Assembly: GCA_918026815.1 (NCBI GenBank)
Contig: CAKJVC010000198.1
Span: forward strand, 248,001-312,000
Source of the DNA: Chalara sp. BL73
Taxonomy: Eukaryota > Ascomycota > Leotiomycetes > Helotiales
DNA length: 64,000 bases
Direction: 5' to 3'
The position numbers were made by a program, and so were the translations under genes. Under the pieces are notes generated by a model. That model was not told where the DNA came from. It did not search any database and saw only the letters and a list, made by a program, of their open reading frames with translations. This document shows, piece by piece, positions 21,014 to 32,272 of this stretch; the first letter of the stretch is position 1, and every line of letters begins with the position of its first letter.

Positions 21014-22784
21014 TTTCCAGACCGAGAACCAGTTTAAGGAATCCCGTAACAAAAAGAATCTTGGCCTTCTTAAGAAAAGCGTATTTAAAGCTACTCAACG
21101 AGAAAACGTTTCTCCAGGAACCCGTATATTCAACTCAAAGTTTGTCGACGAAATCAAAAACAAAAGCACCACCAAAGCCTATAAGGAATCCCGTCTAGTC
21201 GTTCAAGCTTACAACGATCACGAAAAGGATATCGTTCTCACCCAATCACCGAAAATCCAGCGAATGAGCCAACGCTTAATTCTTTGCATTACGGCGATCA
21301 TGCAAAGCCCTGATATCAAGCTTTATTTGAAAGATGTATCCTAGGCCTACGTTCAGTCAATTACGAGGCTGAACCGTGATTTATATATCAACTCCCCGCA
21401 AAAGCTCATTACGGAGCTGAACCTACGGCCAGGCGAGATTCTACGGGTCGTGAAGCCTTTTTACGGAGTGCCAATGGCCGGTAATTACTGGTTCAAGACG
21501 TACTACAATCACGACGTCAAAAACCTCGAAATAAACTTTTCAACCTACGACCCTTGCTTACTATATCGAAACAACGCCGATTCCTTCGGCCTTGTAAGCT
21601 TGCAAACTGATGATACTCTTTTCTTGGCTGATAACTCCTTTGCAACAACCGAGCAGCAACAACTCGAGAAAGCTCAATTCCTTGCAAAGAAACGGGAACA
21701 CCTCACAGTAGGTCAACCAATGAAGTTCAGCGGGTGCACAATACACCTTACGGACGAAGGCACTGTTACAGTCAACCAGGAGGACCAGTGCAATAACCTG
21801 GTAACCGTAAATAAACAGCCAACCTCCGCAACAAGCTCTAGAAGCGTTACCCGAACCAGCTTCTCTCCTCGCGATCAATACGTAGCTCAACGAGCTAAAG
21901 GAGCCTGTATAGCTTCAATGTGTCAGCCCGAAGCATCCTTCGACTTATCCTGTGCCGCCCAGGTGACTAATCCTGAGAAAGCTGACGTTACGGCCCTGAA
22001 CAAGCGTCTTCAATAGCAACTCGAGAACCCTGCCAGAGGCCTGATTACGTTCCGCTAAACCCGCAAACCCTCCGTTTAATTGTTTTCACGGACGCAAGCT
22101 TTGCTAACAATAAAGATTTGTTATCACAAATTGGCTACGTAATTGTACTAGCCGATTCTACGAACAAAGCTAACGTGCTCTATTGGTCGTCAACCAAGTG
22201 CAAACGAGTGACCAGAAGCGTACTAGCTTCCGAGCTTTACGCTATAGGCCACGGATTCGATATTGGAGCCACACTCAAGTCGTCGATCGAGCTTATCCTG
22301 AAGATCGACTTACTTCTGATTATCTGTACGGATTCCAAACCTCTTTATAAGTGCCTCGTCAAATTAAGAACCACTCAAGAGAAAAGGCTTATGATAGATA
22401 TCATGTGCCTCCGCCAGTCGTATGAAAGAAGGGAAATCACGGAAGTTAGGTGGATTGACGGCAACAGCAACCCTGCCAATTCCATGACCAAAAGCAAAGC
22501 ATTAACAGCCGTACAACAGCTGATTGATTTAAACTACCTCGAGCTGAAGGTCATGGAGTGGGTAGAACGTGAAAAGAGAGAAGGGAAGTAGTATTGGGCT
22601 CTACTCTCGAGCTAATATAGATCCTACAGAACAACCTTACGGGCCTGTACGGCTCTTTTAGATAGTTTACGGCCTTTTAGAGAGCCCCAGTGTAGGAAGT
22701 AGGGGTTTTACGGATCCACAATATATACTCCTCCATTACGCCAAACCTAACCCCACCAATAACACAATACGCGAAGACGCACAC

Positions 22785-23003
22785 GTGCTAGCAAGAGGGT
22801 GCGGCCACTACTATGACCTAAACATACGTCGATGTGCAAATGCCATTCAGAATGGTACAACGTGCCCAAAACCACTAGAACGAGTCCGTTACCCGGCGGA
22901 GGACCATGATGGGAAATGCAAGGCTTGCGAAGGGCAGTCCCCGCCGGACTCGGATTGTATGTTCTTTCTCGCTACTATTGGCGTAGAGCAAGAATTGCAG
23001 TGA
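22785..23003 (+). CDS. Small Cys/His-rich hypothetical protein
   Basis: A 72-codon frame with GCGHYYDLNIRRCANAI, TTCPKP and KCKACEG: a CGH followed by three spaced cysteine groups, as in short fungal conserved hypothetical proteins with a probable zinc-binding fold. It starts at a non-ATG codon in this frame (GTG at 22785), and an upstream exon or start is not obvious because the truncated copia LTR ends at about 22720. Probably a 5'-truncated gene. Function unknown. Confidence 0.4.
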   Translation: MLARGCGHYYDLNIRRCANAIQNGTTCPKPLERVRYPAEDHDGKCKACEGQSPPDSDCMFFLATIGVEQELQ

Positions 23004-23056
23004 CGAGGTAAGGGACTTCCTTTACCAGTCAATTAGCGTCTCTCCATGAACTTGGG

Positions 23057-25704
23057 CGAGTGATACACGACCTCCCCCCCCCCCCCCCCCCCACTTGTAG
23101 AGATTTTGTAATAGGAAAGCGGTGTAGAGAACAGTCAAAGTACAAAGTACAAAGCTGTAGTAAGGGATTGGCTGGAAAATTTTGTAACGTAGCTGCTGCA
23201 GCCATCTATTGACCTTGCTCTCACCAGTTGTTGCATACTCGCAATTGATTGATATGTCATCGGCTGCATCTGCCACCGAAAATCAGGCCTATTCGGCAGC
23301 TCTAAGCATCAAATCCTTGCCACCGAATGTAGAAGCTTCAATCATACCATTATCTCTACCACCACAAGGCAGTTTCAATATGTTCGACGACCTTTTTGCT
23401 CATACTCAACAACACGCAAAACAAGCTTTATATGCCTTTATAATTGGTCATTCGGAGAAGCGTAAAGGGCGTATAATTCGAGTGCTGAATTGCCAGCGAG
23501 GAGGCTGTAAAAAAGCAGCTTTTCTTCGACCTGGAGTAGATAGTCAGCACCGAAAAAGAGAAGGGAATACAACTAAAACTAGGCGCTTATTCTCTATTAA
23601 AGCAAAGGAACGCGCTGATAGCAGTTGGAATCTTTTATACCGCGAAGATCCCAAATACTCAGCTCATAATCACCCTCCTGCTGAAAGCTCAAGCGCTTTT
23701 CCTGCTTATTCGACAATTAGCTCCGATTTACCTCGACGTTGTAGCAGCTCACCAGCTAGCTAGAGTGCCTCCTAAATCGACTGTAATTGCGCTGCGTCAG
23801 CTAGATTCTTCTTTAGAAGTCATACCTCGAGATATCTATAATATCAACGCCGAATTGAGTCGTGCCAAGCGACGTGGAAAATCACCTACTGAAGCTTTAA
23901 TCGCGCAATTAGAAGCTCAACAAGCTGAAGGGAAAGTGATATTTGCTATAAAGAAAAATAACCAACACCATATCAATTTTCTATTTATTGCAGCTACAAA
24001 GTCAGTAGAATATTTGAACAAAAACGCCGAAGTAATATTGCTTGATTGTACTTACAAAACCAACAAATTCGGTATGCTTTTGCTTCATATTATAGCTGTC
24101 GACGGCATGAATCAAACGTTCACAGTTGCGATCTGCTTTTTTGATCAAGAAAAATGAAAATTGCTACAACAAAGCTGTATTGCAATTTCGTCAGCTTTTC
24201 GATCAATATGTGTATCTTTCAGTACTAGCAACTGACTGTAATCTTGCTTTGATTTCAGTTCTTGAACGTTACTTTCCAGCTATTCGTACTAAGGTCGTTC
24301 TTTGCTTCTGGCACATCCTTAAAAACGTTGCATTTCACTGTAAAGCTAAGTTCGAAACCTGAAAGCGTTGGGAGCTATTTGTAAAAGGACTTCGAAACGT
24401 CGTACATGCTAAAATCGAGGGCGAATATGTGGATATATTGCAAGAATAGAAAAACGATTTTCATTGGAATAACGGCCATCTATATGTAGGCGCACTCTTT
24501 TTAACACCGCAAGAGATTCAAGAATTAGCTGAATTCGATTTAGAGCGTGAAGCACTTGCTTACTGTATCGGCCAGTAGCTAACTACACACAAATCAAAAG
24601 TAGTTCACGCTTGGGTTGATCGATATTTCTATGCAGAAGCAAGTACTACGTCAGCTCTTGAAGGAGAGCATCATACTCTCAAAAGCTGGATAGGCACATC
24701 TACAGGTGATTTAACAACTGCATGGGAGAGTACGCAACTAGCAATTGAAGCTGAGTTTATTAAAATACAACAGAAAAAAGCGAAAAAAAACGTCAGTCAA
24801 CACCTATACACCTTTCGAGCTCATTCTACTATAGAGTAACGAGCAATATCACTAACTTTGTGCTGAAATTGCTATCAGAGCAATACGCTATTTATCAACA
24901 AAAAAAAACAATTGCCAGCAAACGATCCTTATACCATTTGTACCGGCAATTTCTCCTCTGCGTTTGGCGCACCGTGCTGGCATACAATCAAGCTTAAAAT
25001 CGAGTACAATCAAGCTATTCAGCCACTCGATTTCCACCCTCATTATCACTATTTACGACCTTCTCCAGGTGCTGAACCTATCGTGTTTCCTACTCCTATT
25101 CTCGATCCTATTAGCTATCAACAACATCAATCTGCTGAAGCAGAAAAAAGAGCACGGGCGCGCCAGCACAACCGATTACGAGCAGCTCAAACGGGGAGGA
25201 TATTGAGCCAATTCGAGGAAATAATACAACCTTTAAGGCACTGCTCAGCTTGTATTGCTTATGGGCGTGATAAAGCAACTTGTAGAGGGCGCCAATCAAC
25301 TGGCCATACTCGAAGTACATGCCCTAATCAACCCTCAACCCCTTCTACAAACCGAGATTTACCTGTTTACGAACATTTCTCTTCTTTACAACCAGCTTAC
25401 GGCTCTTTTTATAGTGGCCAAAATCGTCGAAATCACATACAAGCTGAAGAAAATCTGCTGCAAGAGGAAGAGAGGGTACCTGCAACTCAATACGCAATCG
25501 ATTCTCAGAGCCAAATAGCTCGAATTTTTTTTTTTTTAGATTTTAATACTCTATTAGCTATATTGACTAGTTAACTCGATTCTTCATTCTTTCTTCTTTC
25601 TTTCTGCAGGTCAGCAGTTGATTTTGGTGAGCGCCCCACCAAAATAGTCTAATTGGTGGCAGAATACTAGAGGCTACAGAGGGGGGGAGGTCGTGTATTA
25701 CTCG
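23057..25704 (+). mobile_element. Mutator-like (MULE) DNA transposon
   Basis: Terminal inverted repeats CGAGTGATACACGACCTCCC at 23057 and its inverse ending CGTGTATTACTCG at 25704 (one mismatch over the first 20 bases). GAACTTGGG directly abuts the left TIR and recurs 3 bases beyond the right TIR (CCATGAACTTGGG versus CCTGAACTTGGG), consistent with a target duplication that gained or lost a base. The interior carries a broken MULE transposase. A run of 19 Cs sits just inside the left TIR (23074-23092). Confidence 0.85.
23209..25574 (+). pseudogene. MULE transposase, degenerate
   Basis: Pieces in shifting frames. 23209-23763 holds a FAR1-like DNA-binding part (HSEKRKGRIIRVLNCQRGGC, SAHNHPP). 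23765-24157 holds the first DDE block, VILLDCTYKTNKFGMLLLHI. 24140-24362 holds ATDCNLALISVLERYFP and LCFWHILKNV (second Asp and the C2H block). About 24620-24710 has RYFYAEASTTSALEGEHHTL, the third acidic block. A SWIM-type zinc finger follows (CTGNFSSAFGAPCWHTI, 24940-24990). Stops and shifts (24155, 24360, 24448, 24578, 24838) show the copy cannot make transposase. Function when intact: cut-and-paste transposition in the nucleus. Confidence 0.82.
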
Positions 25705-26255
25705 CCTGAACTTGGGAATTGACAACAACTTGGTTTGGTAACGAGTGACGAGGTCGGGAGAGAAGCGCAGCGCAATAGAGGTCTTTAAGTCCAGCAAGAT
25801 CCGTACATCTTGCGCAATAGCTTTTTTAAAATAAATCAAGCACGACTTAAGACTTCATCATTGCCATCCCTGTCCCTCTTGGTCCTATATTACTACCTTC
25901 ATGCTCTCGCTTCGAATCTCCACTTCTAATCCGCGCTCGGTCGTTCTACTCTCCCGCGCTGGTAACTTATTCTTGTCGACCTCGCCGCAGCTGAGCCTTT
26001 GAGGGACCGAATCCGGGATCTGCCTCTAACCAACGTGTTCCTCTCGACAGTAGGCACGTCGAGATTTTTCTCCGTCCAAGACCACGGCTAGAGCATTAAC
26101 AATAGATATTTTAATCCGCATCTTCTTTATGCTTCATTCCAGCTTTCTCTGCTTTTTTTTCAACCGAAACTCCCACTCCTCAGCCTTTCTTTTCTACTTA
26201 AACATCCTAATGAATCTCGCTCCTTTGTAATCCCTTTTCTTAAACGACCTATTAT
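25705..26255. other. Intergenic, no gene seen
   Basis: Sequence between the MULE and an unknown pseudogene. No domain recognised. Confidence 0.3.
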
Positions 26256-26985
26256 TTATCTATTAGAAATACATCCTAGCATTCTGCATTTGATCGGCCC
26301 AAGAATAGCTCACGCGGTTTCGCTATTATAACTAACTTTCCAATACTGCGTCCATATGCTATCAACGTCGGAGATCTGATTTTTAATATTGAAATCCACC
26401 AGCATCCACAACAGTGTCTTCTCCTCGCTGTCGAACTTGGATAGGTAATAAATATGGTCTCTGTCCTATGTAAAATTGCGACCCAGGTTTAGCACGGCGA
26501 AATCGTCTGCGATGCGGTTTGCGCGATCAGCTGGGGGCCCAAGTATTCGGGTTGTCGTAAATCGAATTGTAACAACTCAAGCTGAACAGGGATCTCGATC
26601 GTAGATCTAGGTAGAAGGACTCAGAGGTGTGAACATCTATCAATTGTTATAACTAAGAGAACAAGCTACAGGCAGAAGAAGGGAAGGAGAGCGGTGCTTT
26701 ATATACAGGAGGCTGGCCAGGGGGCCAGTGTAAGCGAGCCCTGTAGCGTCGGTTGCCAAGCTCTGGGGTGCCGAGCCCTGTGGTAGCAGGGGCCAGGCTC
26801 TACCGAGCTCTGTAGTGCTTGGCGCCAAGCTCAAAATGGGGCCAGGGCCGTGACACGAATTGTTACACGCAGCTCGATTCCCAGATGTCTTGAACGGGCC
26901 AACGAAGATTCCAGGGGTGTACCATGAGTTTGGCCAGGAATATTCATCGGTATTAGGGTTTACACTTAAGTGTCGATGATAACGC
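26256..26985 (-). pseudogene. Unknown fungal gene remnant split by a solo LTR
   Basis: Reading minus strand from 26985: SVNPNTDEYSWPNSWYTPG, FVGPFKTSGNRAACN; then LTR family B (26568-26855); then coding-like sequence continues with ADRANRIADDFAVLNLG, SKFDSEEKTLLWMLVDFN and DSIWTQYWKVSYNSETA. Stops fall where Trp is likely (TAG before DRDHIYYL, TGA after NSETA), plus at least one frameshift. It looks like a real but dead protein gene. I do not recognise the family. Confidence 0.4.
26568..26855 (+). repeat. Solo LTR family B with 5-bp target duplication
   Basis: Starts TGTAACAACTCAAGCTGAAC and ends GGGCCAGGGCCGTGACA. The 5-bp duplication CGAAT lies directly on both sides (26563-26567 and 26856-26860). 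TATA-like TTTATATACAGGAGGCTGG inside. Confidence 0.92.
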
Positions 26986-27393
26986 AAAGGTGAAAATGAG
27001 AAGCTTCTAGGGTAGAGCTATATTGAGGGCGGACGATCGACGTTAAAGTTAGGTTGTTCGAGCCTTGTTGCGCACACGCGCCTTATAGTCTGTGCAAGGA
27101 AAGTGGGCCGTAGGGCTTGAGTTTTGGCGGATAGTTGTTGCAGCTTCTAGTGCATGGTCTCCCTAACTCGAAAAAGGTAGAAATAATGGCAGAGATGGAC
27201 GAGAGCGCTGTGTTTCTTTGTATTTGTCTTCCTTACTAATCCGCACCACTCATCGCTTGGAAAAGGCAGTGCTCCATGACGACCTAATACTCATGCGGCA
27301 CGAGGACTTTGGTGATGAAGCTTCGTATTGAGAAAAGGTGACCAGCAGGTTCAAGTTCCCCAGGTATATTTTTGCCCACACAACCCAACTCGA
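26986..27393. other. Intergenic, no gene seen
   Basis: No recognisable domain on either strand. Confidence 0.3.
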
Positions 27394-27704
27394 CCACCAC
27401 GCCAGCGGTAGCAGGAATCGAACGGCCGTTTAGATCATGTCATCACGCGCAATCGCAACCATCAAGATGAACTCGTTTTGCGCGTGGAATAATCCGGCTT
27501 TTCGATCGTGATTTGTTCTCCACGTTTGTAAACAAGCGCGATGTGCGGGGTCGAATGCCCACCAGGTAAACCGGCCATGATACGAAGCGCCGAAGCCAAC
27601 AAGCTGTTTTGGTTTGATTTTCTTGATTTTTAATGTTGCGATTGCGCGTGATAACATAGTCCAAACAGGCCATTTAATTCCTGCGACCGCCGTGCCAGGC
27701 GTGG
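27394..27704. repeat. Imperfect inverted repeat, about 66-70 bp arms
   Basis: Left arm 27394-27459 (CCACCACGCCAGCGG ... CATCACGCGCAATCGCAAC) is matched by the inverse of 27635-27704 (GTTGCGATTGCGCGTGATAA ... GCCAGGCGTGG). The 175-bp spacer has no known domain. A minus-strand 100-codon frame (27430-27732) mostly falls inside and is not called a gene. Confidence 0.6.
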
Positions 27705-27724
27705 TTTTGCTTGCATAAGGAACG

Positions 27725-27850
27725 TGCCTCACGGTCGCAAAATTTACAGGCGATGTTACAGGGCTTCACCCTATAAACAGCGCTGTATCGGGCAACATTT
27801 ACGGGCTTTGTTACGGGGCTTCACTTGATCGGCAGCGCTGAACTTACGCT
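27725..27850 (+). repeat. Imperfect direct duplication, about 50 bp
   Basis: GTTACAGGGCTTCACCC ... CAGCGCTG and GTTACGGGGCTTCACTTG ... CAGCGCTG occur one after the other. Confidence 0.45.
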
Positions 27851-27898
27851 TGTAATATTAAGAAAAAGAACAAAGATTCAATTCACCTTAGATTAGAA

Positions 27899-28050
27899 CT
27901 AAGAACAATCAAGAACAAGTCAGCCACCTACAACGAGCATAATAGCACTGCGCTGAGATCGCGGCGCTACGTGCCCCGTGGGTAACCAACTTAAGCAATT
28001 GCAAGTCATCAATACAAAAAAGCGTCGCAGAGCGATACAAACATGAAACT
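27899..28050 (-). repeat. Dispersed repeat C (copy 3)
   Basis: Same orientation as copy 2 at 13436: AACAATCAAGAACAAG, AGCACTGCGCTGAGATCGCG, CGTGCCCCG, GCAATTGCAAGTCATCAATA. Minus-strand translation again gives IDDLQLLKLVTHGARS. Confidence 0.65.
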
Positions 28051-28330
28051 AATATATCGAAAATCCAACCACGTGACCATACCGAGGTTGCAAGCCCAAT
28101 CCAACAACTAACAGACCGATTTGTCAGTACTATCACTAACATCCAGAATATACCTAAAACAACTAGTAGCAATGTCTCAACGATAAATAAACACCAAGGC
28201 CCTGAGCCTCCCTCGAAGTTATTAAAAAAAGAATAAATAAACAAATAGACAAATTCAAGAGCTTCTAGCTTTAAGCAGCCGCTAGATGATCTGGTCGTGG
28301 CCATTGCGTGAAGCTGCCTGTAGCGTTCTC

Positions 28331-31300
28331 CTATAGTGTCCACTCTATGCCTTGGCGTTCAGCCTGCGCTCTGAGCAGCCGCCGGACAATCTGGCTGTGG
28401 CCGTTATATGAAGCTGCGTGCAGCGCATTCCCATACATTCCAACCTGCTCTTTGACGTCAGCCCCGTTTTCGAGCAGCCGCTGGACAATCTGGTCGTGAC
28501 CGTTCCATGAAGCCGCATACAGCGCATTCGCATGCCGTCCACCCTCCGCGTTGACGTCGGCCCCCTTTTCGAGCAGCCGCTGGACAATCTGGTCGTGGCC
28601 GTTATACGAAGCAGCCTGCAGCGCATTCCCATGAAATCCACCCTGCACATTGACGTCAGCTCCCTTTTCAAGCAGCCGCTGGACAATCTGGTCGTGGCCG
28701 TTCCATGAAGCCGCGAACAGCGCAACCCCATACCGTCCACCCACCGCGTTGACATCAGCCCCCTTTTCGAGCAGCCGCTGGACGATCTGGTCGTGGCCGT
28801 TATGTGTCGCTGCCTGCAGCGCATTCCCATACTCTCCACCCCGCGAATTAACGTCAGCCCCCTGAATCAGCAGGTACTCTACCGTATTGACCAACCCTCC
28901 ATATGATGCATAATACAATGCAGAAGGTGGTTCCTCTGTTCCGTTAATTGATTCTTTGTCCCATGGGTGATCTAGGCGATACAGGTTGTAACAGTTCTTA
29001 TAAGAACCCTTGCGATTGCAGAACTTCTGGATAAATCCCTGCAGTGTTTTGTCCTCATCTTCGGCCCCCACAGCATGTGTCATCCAATACGTCGCGCAAT
29101 ACTGTGCGAACGGAAAGGTCACTCTAATCTCCTCGGTTGGAAGCTCCATGTCCAAGTGCAGCAAGTACCCAAGGCACACTGTCGCAATTGATGCTTTGGC
29201 GTGGATCTCCTGGAAGTCTTGCGCGACTTCACTGTCAATCTTAGTTGACCTCAGATATTCCTTGACTGAGGAGTGTGCTATTTGAAGTTCTTGGCGTTCG
29301 TTATCCTCACCGTGGGAATGTCCTTCCACGGGCACCACGACCACTAAGCTTAAACAGTAGCATAAAATTTCGGCAGGATTAAACATCCTATAACTTGGGT
29401 TAAAGTGTGGATCCTTTTCCAAATCTACTGCTATAGCGTCAATGGCTTCTTTGACTGTTAACGACCGCTCAGAGAACGTCAAGAGTTGGAGAATGCGTAT
29501 AGCTGTCGGTTTGTATAAAGCAGGAATACTACGTAAGATTTTAGTGTAGGCGTCCTTCAACGTCTTCGGGAGGGTTTTGAGGGCCTTTTGAAGAGTGTTG
29601 AGGTCCGGGCAGTCTACCAGGGTATCAAACTGAAGTGCAGCCAATAGAAACCTGTCAACTCTTTAGTAACTCCTATAAATAACAGACTCATAATAAATTT
29701 GTCCTACATTCCATGTGCTTTGTCCATAAGTCGCATCTCGATCTCATGCCGGACTTCCGGATGTGATTCCCACTTCGTTACCTCTCCGATCTTAGTTTGA
29801 ACATACGCGCGTATATCACCGGCAATGAGGTCGCTCCGAATAGGCACTATAACGCCATCATGAGCCAATTTGCCTACTCCGTATTTGATCCCAGGCCGGC
29901 TTGTCACAAGAACGTGGACATTCGTTTGCTCCAATTGCAAAAGGTTTTTAATCCAGAAGAGCAATCCTTCTGTCGGCGGTCCTTTCCTTGTGCTGCATTC
30001 GTCAAGGGCATCTAGAATAATCCAGACCTCCTTAGCCTGCTCTATCATTTGCAAGAAAACCTCACAGAGCGATTCGCAAGTTGGCTTGCAAAGCTTGTTA
30101 CTACTAGAGGAGAAAAGGAAATCTAGGTGTTCTCGAGTGTGGGCGCGCTTGTCGTAAAGCTGATTGATGAGGGACCGGATCATACTATCAAGTGTCTGTT
30201 TGCCAGCATCCTTTAAGTCGAAGTAGAAGTAGAGAAGGGGGCGAGAAGGACGCACGTCAAGATGCTTAATAATAGTAGAGCTGAGAATCGTCTTGCCACA
30301 TCCAGGAATGCCAGTTAGCCATAGAAAGGAGTTTCGCCGCGTCTTCCATTCGAAAAAGTCATCGCGTCCTAGGAACCACCGGCCTGAGCCTGAATGGCGT
30401 TGCTTACGGGCCTTGTAGTAATTCTCCGAGGGATCTGGTGGCGACAGCCAGCGTTTGATATCTTTTTGCTTATGTTCGAGGCACGAATCTTTCAAAGTAA
30501 TACTGGATTGATTTTGACGTATCTCCACTTAAATCTTATTAGCAAATCATTGTCGTGGGTGAGGAAGAAATTGACTGACTAGAAATAAGAACATCCCTAA
30601 TCCTCCTTTCAGCCTCTACACTATTGGGCGCAATTTGACAGAGAAGGTCTTTGGCATATGCAGCTGCCGCTATTGCTGCATACCCTTGCCATTCTTTGTT
30701 CTTGTGAGTATCCGAATAATCGCAAATACCGCGAATAGTCAAGCATGGAAACTAGTTTCCTAGCCCTGCGGCTTCCATCTCAAAACATAGTGTATCCATC
30801 TCATTGGCGAATTTATCCCGAAGCTCAGCGTTCTTCAGCAACTGGTTCCCAGAAGCAATCAAGCCGTAGTGGATTGCCGGATTATCCTTATATTCAGTCC
30901 GTGGAGTCCGTGTTTTCAAGTTCGATGGATCCTTTTCACAGACTACTGAGCAGTTTTCTTCATTTTCCGGATAAAGAAATTCGGTTTGATATAGCCTATC
31001 GCTGCCTGGGTCTGGTCGTATGTACTTTTCCCTTAATTTTGGGTTCTTCTCCAGAATGCTATTAATAGTCTCTTCAAGCTGATGCGCGCGGATTGCGTAC
31101 TTCTCCATGAGACCATTCACCGCCGCTCGCAGGACCAGTGGTGGCTTGTCCAAGAACCTAGTCAGTTGGAAGTTTTGATCTTGTATGGTTTTGCTAAATT
31201 CATACTGGGATACAGCATTCTTTCCATAGCCAGGAATACTGACAACGATGTCGCCTAGACGGATATCATACTCGTCGCTTGGTGCGCCGCCGCCAATACC

Positions 31301-31693
31301 GACTATCAGGCTGATTCTAACGTTGGGAAAGCTGTGTAGCATGTCTCTCCCGACGGCTGCAGCAGAGGTTGTACCATACTGACCACAAGGCAGGACAACA
31401 ATAACAACGTTGTGTTTCCCAACTTTGCCCAATGTGTAATGATTGCTATCGTGGGTTGTTACTTCATCCAGTTGTTCGTGCTCTTCATCGAGAAAGAGTT
31501 GGGCGGCGACATATTCCGTATTTATAGCGCAGATCCAGCCAACTGTGTAATGGTCGCGACTCAAAGACTGACGAGGAGGTGCTGATTCCCCGGTGTGATC
31601 AGGCGGCGGCGTCTCAGTGTCATTATGGCCTGCTTTCCTCCTCTTCCCCGCTTTGGATACGGTCTCTTGCTTGTTCGTACGCTTCTTCGGCAT
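28331..31693 (-). pseudogene. PNP / NACHT / ankyrin NOD-like receptor with one in-frame stop
   Basis: From ATG at 31693: a basic lead (KAGKRRKAGHND), then a phosphorylase-superfamily (PNP_UDP) domain with TVGWICAINTEYVAAQ and LIVGIGGGAPS. The frame meets a TAG at 30752-30754 inside the expected GLMNxFPCLVIRG segment; the same frame continues as [20 protein letters not shown] to about 30600. An intron of roughly 60 bases (near 30530-30592) leads to the NACHT domain (WLTGIPGCGKTIL Walker A; EVWIILDALDEC Walker B). A second intron (about 29645-29711) leads to QFDTLVDCPDLNTLQ and the winged-helix part, then about six ankyrin units ending at 28331. If the stop is real, only a PNP fragment is made; read-through or reannotation would restore a full NLR. 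Role: non-self sensing. Confidence 0.85.
28345..28865 (-). repeat. 102-bp tandem array encoding ankyrin repeats
   Basis: Near-identical units, each with NGHDQIVQRLLEKGADVN and changing residues in between (AxxNALQAAS / ALFAAS / ALYAAS, GGEYG / GGRYG / GGFHG / GGRHA). High internal identity is typical of fungal NLR sensor repeats that recombine. Confidence 0.9.
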
Positions 31694-31957
31694 GGCCTAG
31701 GGATATTGAGAGGAAGGACGGCGATTTGGGTTCGGTCGGGTTTCGTTCGGTCGCAGGAGAAGGGGGAAGCTGGAGATGTCGCGAGTTAGAAGTCATGAGC
31801 TGACTCTGGCGGGGTGATGATCCTATATAGCCTTGTGCTGGACAAAAAAAGCAATACTTTTTTTTAACTAACCGAAATGAGCGTGCGCATAACAAAACCC
31901 TTTTTTCCTTATACAACCACATGCAAACTCAAATGTTTGAGAACATTATGTATTCTA

Positions 31958-32072
31958 ATTAGTTGTCATTTTGCCTTCTAAATCAATACACTCCTGTAAC
32001 CTATTAGGTATAGATCTAACCCAGCTATTAATAGTTTCTTGCTGTAAAGTAGCCCAACCTTCAATAGCAAGC
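31958..32072 (-). pseudogene. Tc1/mariner transposase C-terminal fragment
   Basis: Minus strand gives AIEGWATLQQETINSWVRS, IPNRLQECIDLEG and a stop, matching the helical C-terminus of Tc1-type transposases (pattern W-x4-I-x4-I-x2-MPxR-x2-x2-I-x3-G). It is cut at 32073 by LTR family A; the rest of the gene is absent. Confidence 0.55.
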
Positions 32073-32249
32073 TGTCACGACACGCGCTGTGGATCTACGG
32101 ATACAGAGGGCAACGGTGGTATCATACGAGAATCTATAGCTAAGGAAGAAAAAGGAGCTCGAGAAGAACAGGCTATATATATATACCCGAAGCGCCCCGA
32201 GAGCTCGCCTAATGTAGGTCACGTGTGCTTGGGAGGACGGGACGTGACA
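32073..32249 (-). repeat. Solo-LTR-like repeat, family A (copy 3)
   Basis: TGTCACGACACGCGCTGTGG ... GGCTATATATATATACCCG ... GACGGGACGTGACA. Flanks CAAGC and CATCC do not match. Ends 23 bases before the start codon of the next gene. Confidence 0.8.
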
Positions 32250-32272
32250 CATCCTGAAGACCACGAAAATGG

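Larger units (their letters stand above)
19291..22720 (+). mobile_element. Ty1/copia copy 2, deleted and patched with LTRs
   Basis: Starts with the shared middle LTR at 19291 and ends with only about 30 bases of a third LTR (from 22691). Gag is frameshifted (ATG at 19646, then several broken frames at 19684-20177). Internal sequence equivalent to about 14957-16465 of copy 1 is replaced by LTR family B (20349-20637). Sequence equivalent to about 16663-17614 is replaced by LTR family A (20842-21013). The RT/RNase H part (21450-22591) is fairly well kept, with QTDDTLFLAD intact and the same TAG as copy 1 between RT and RNase H (22013-22015). Confidence 0.85.

Noticed and set aside
27410..27430. 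Possible tRNA B-box on the minus strand (GTTCGATTCC)
   Set aside because: No matching T-stem, A-box or acceptor stem could be drawn; it is part of the inverted repeat.
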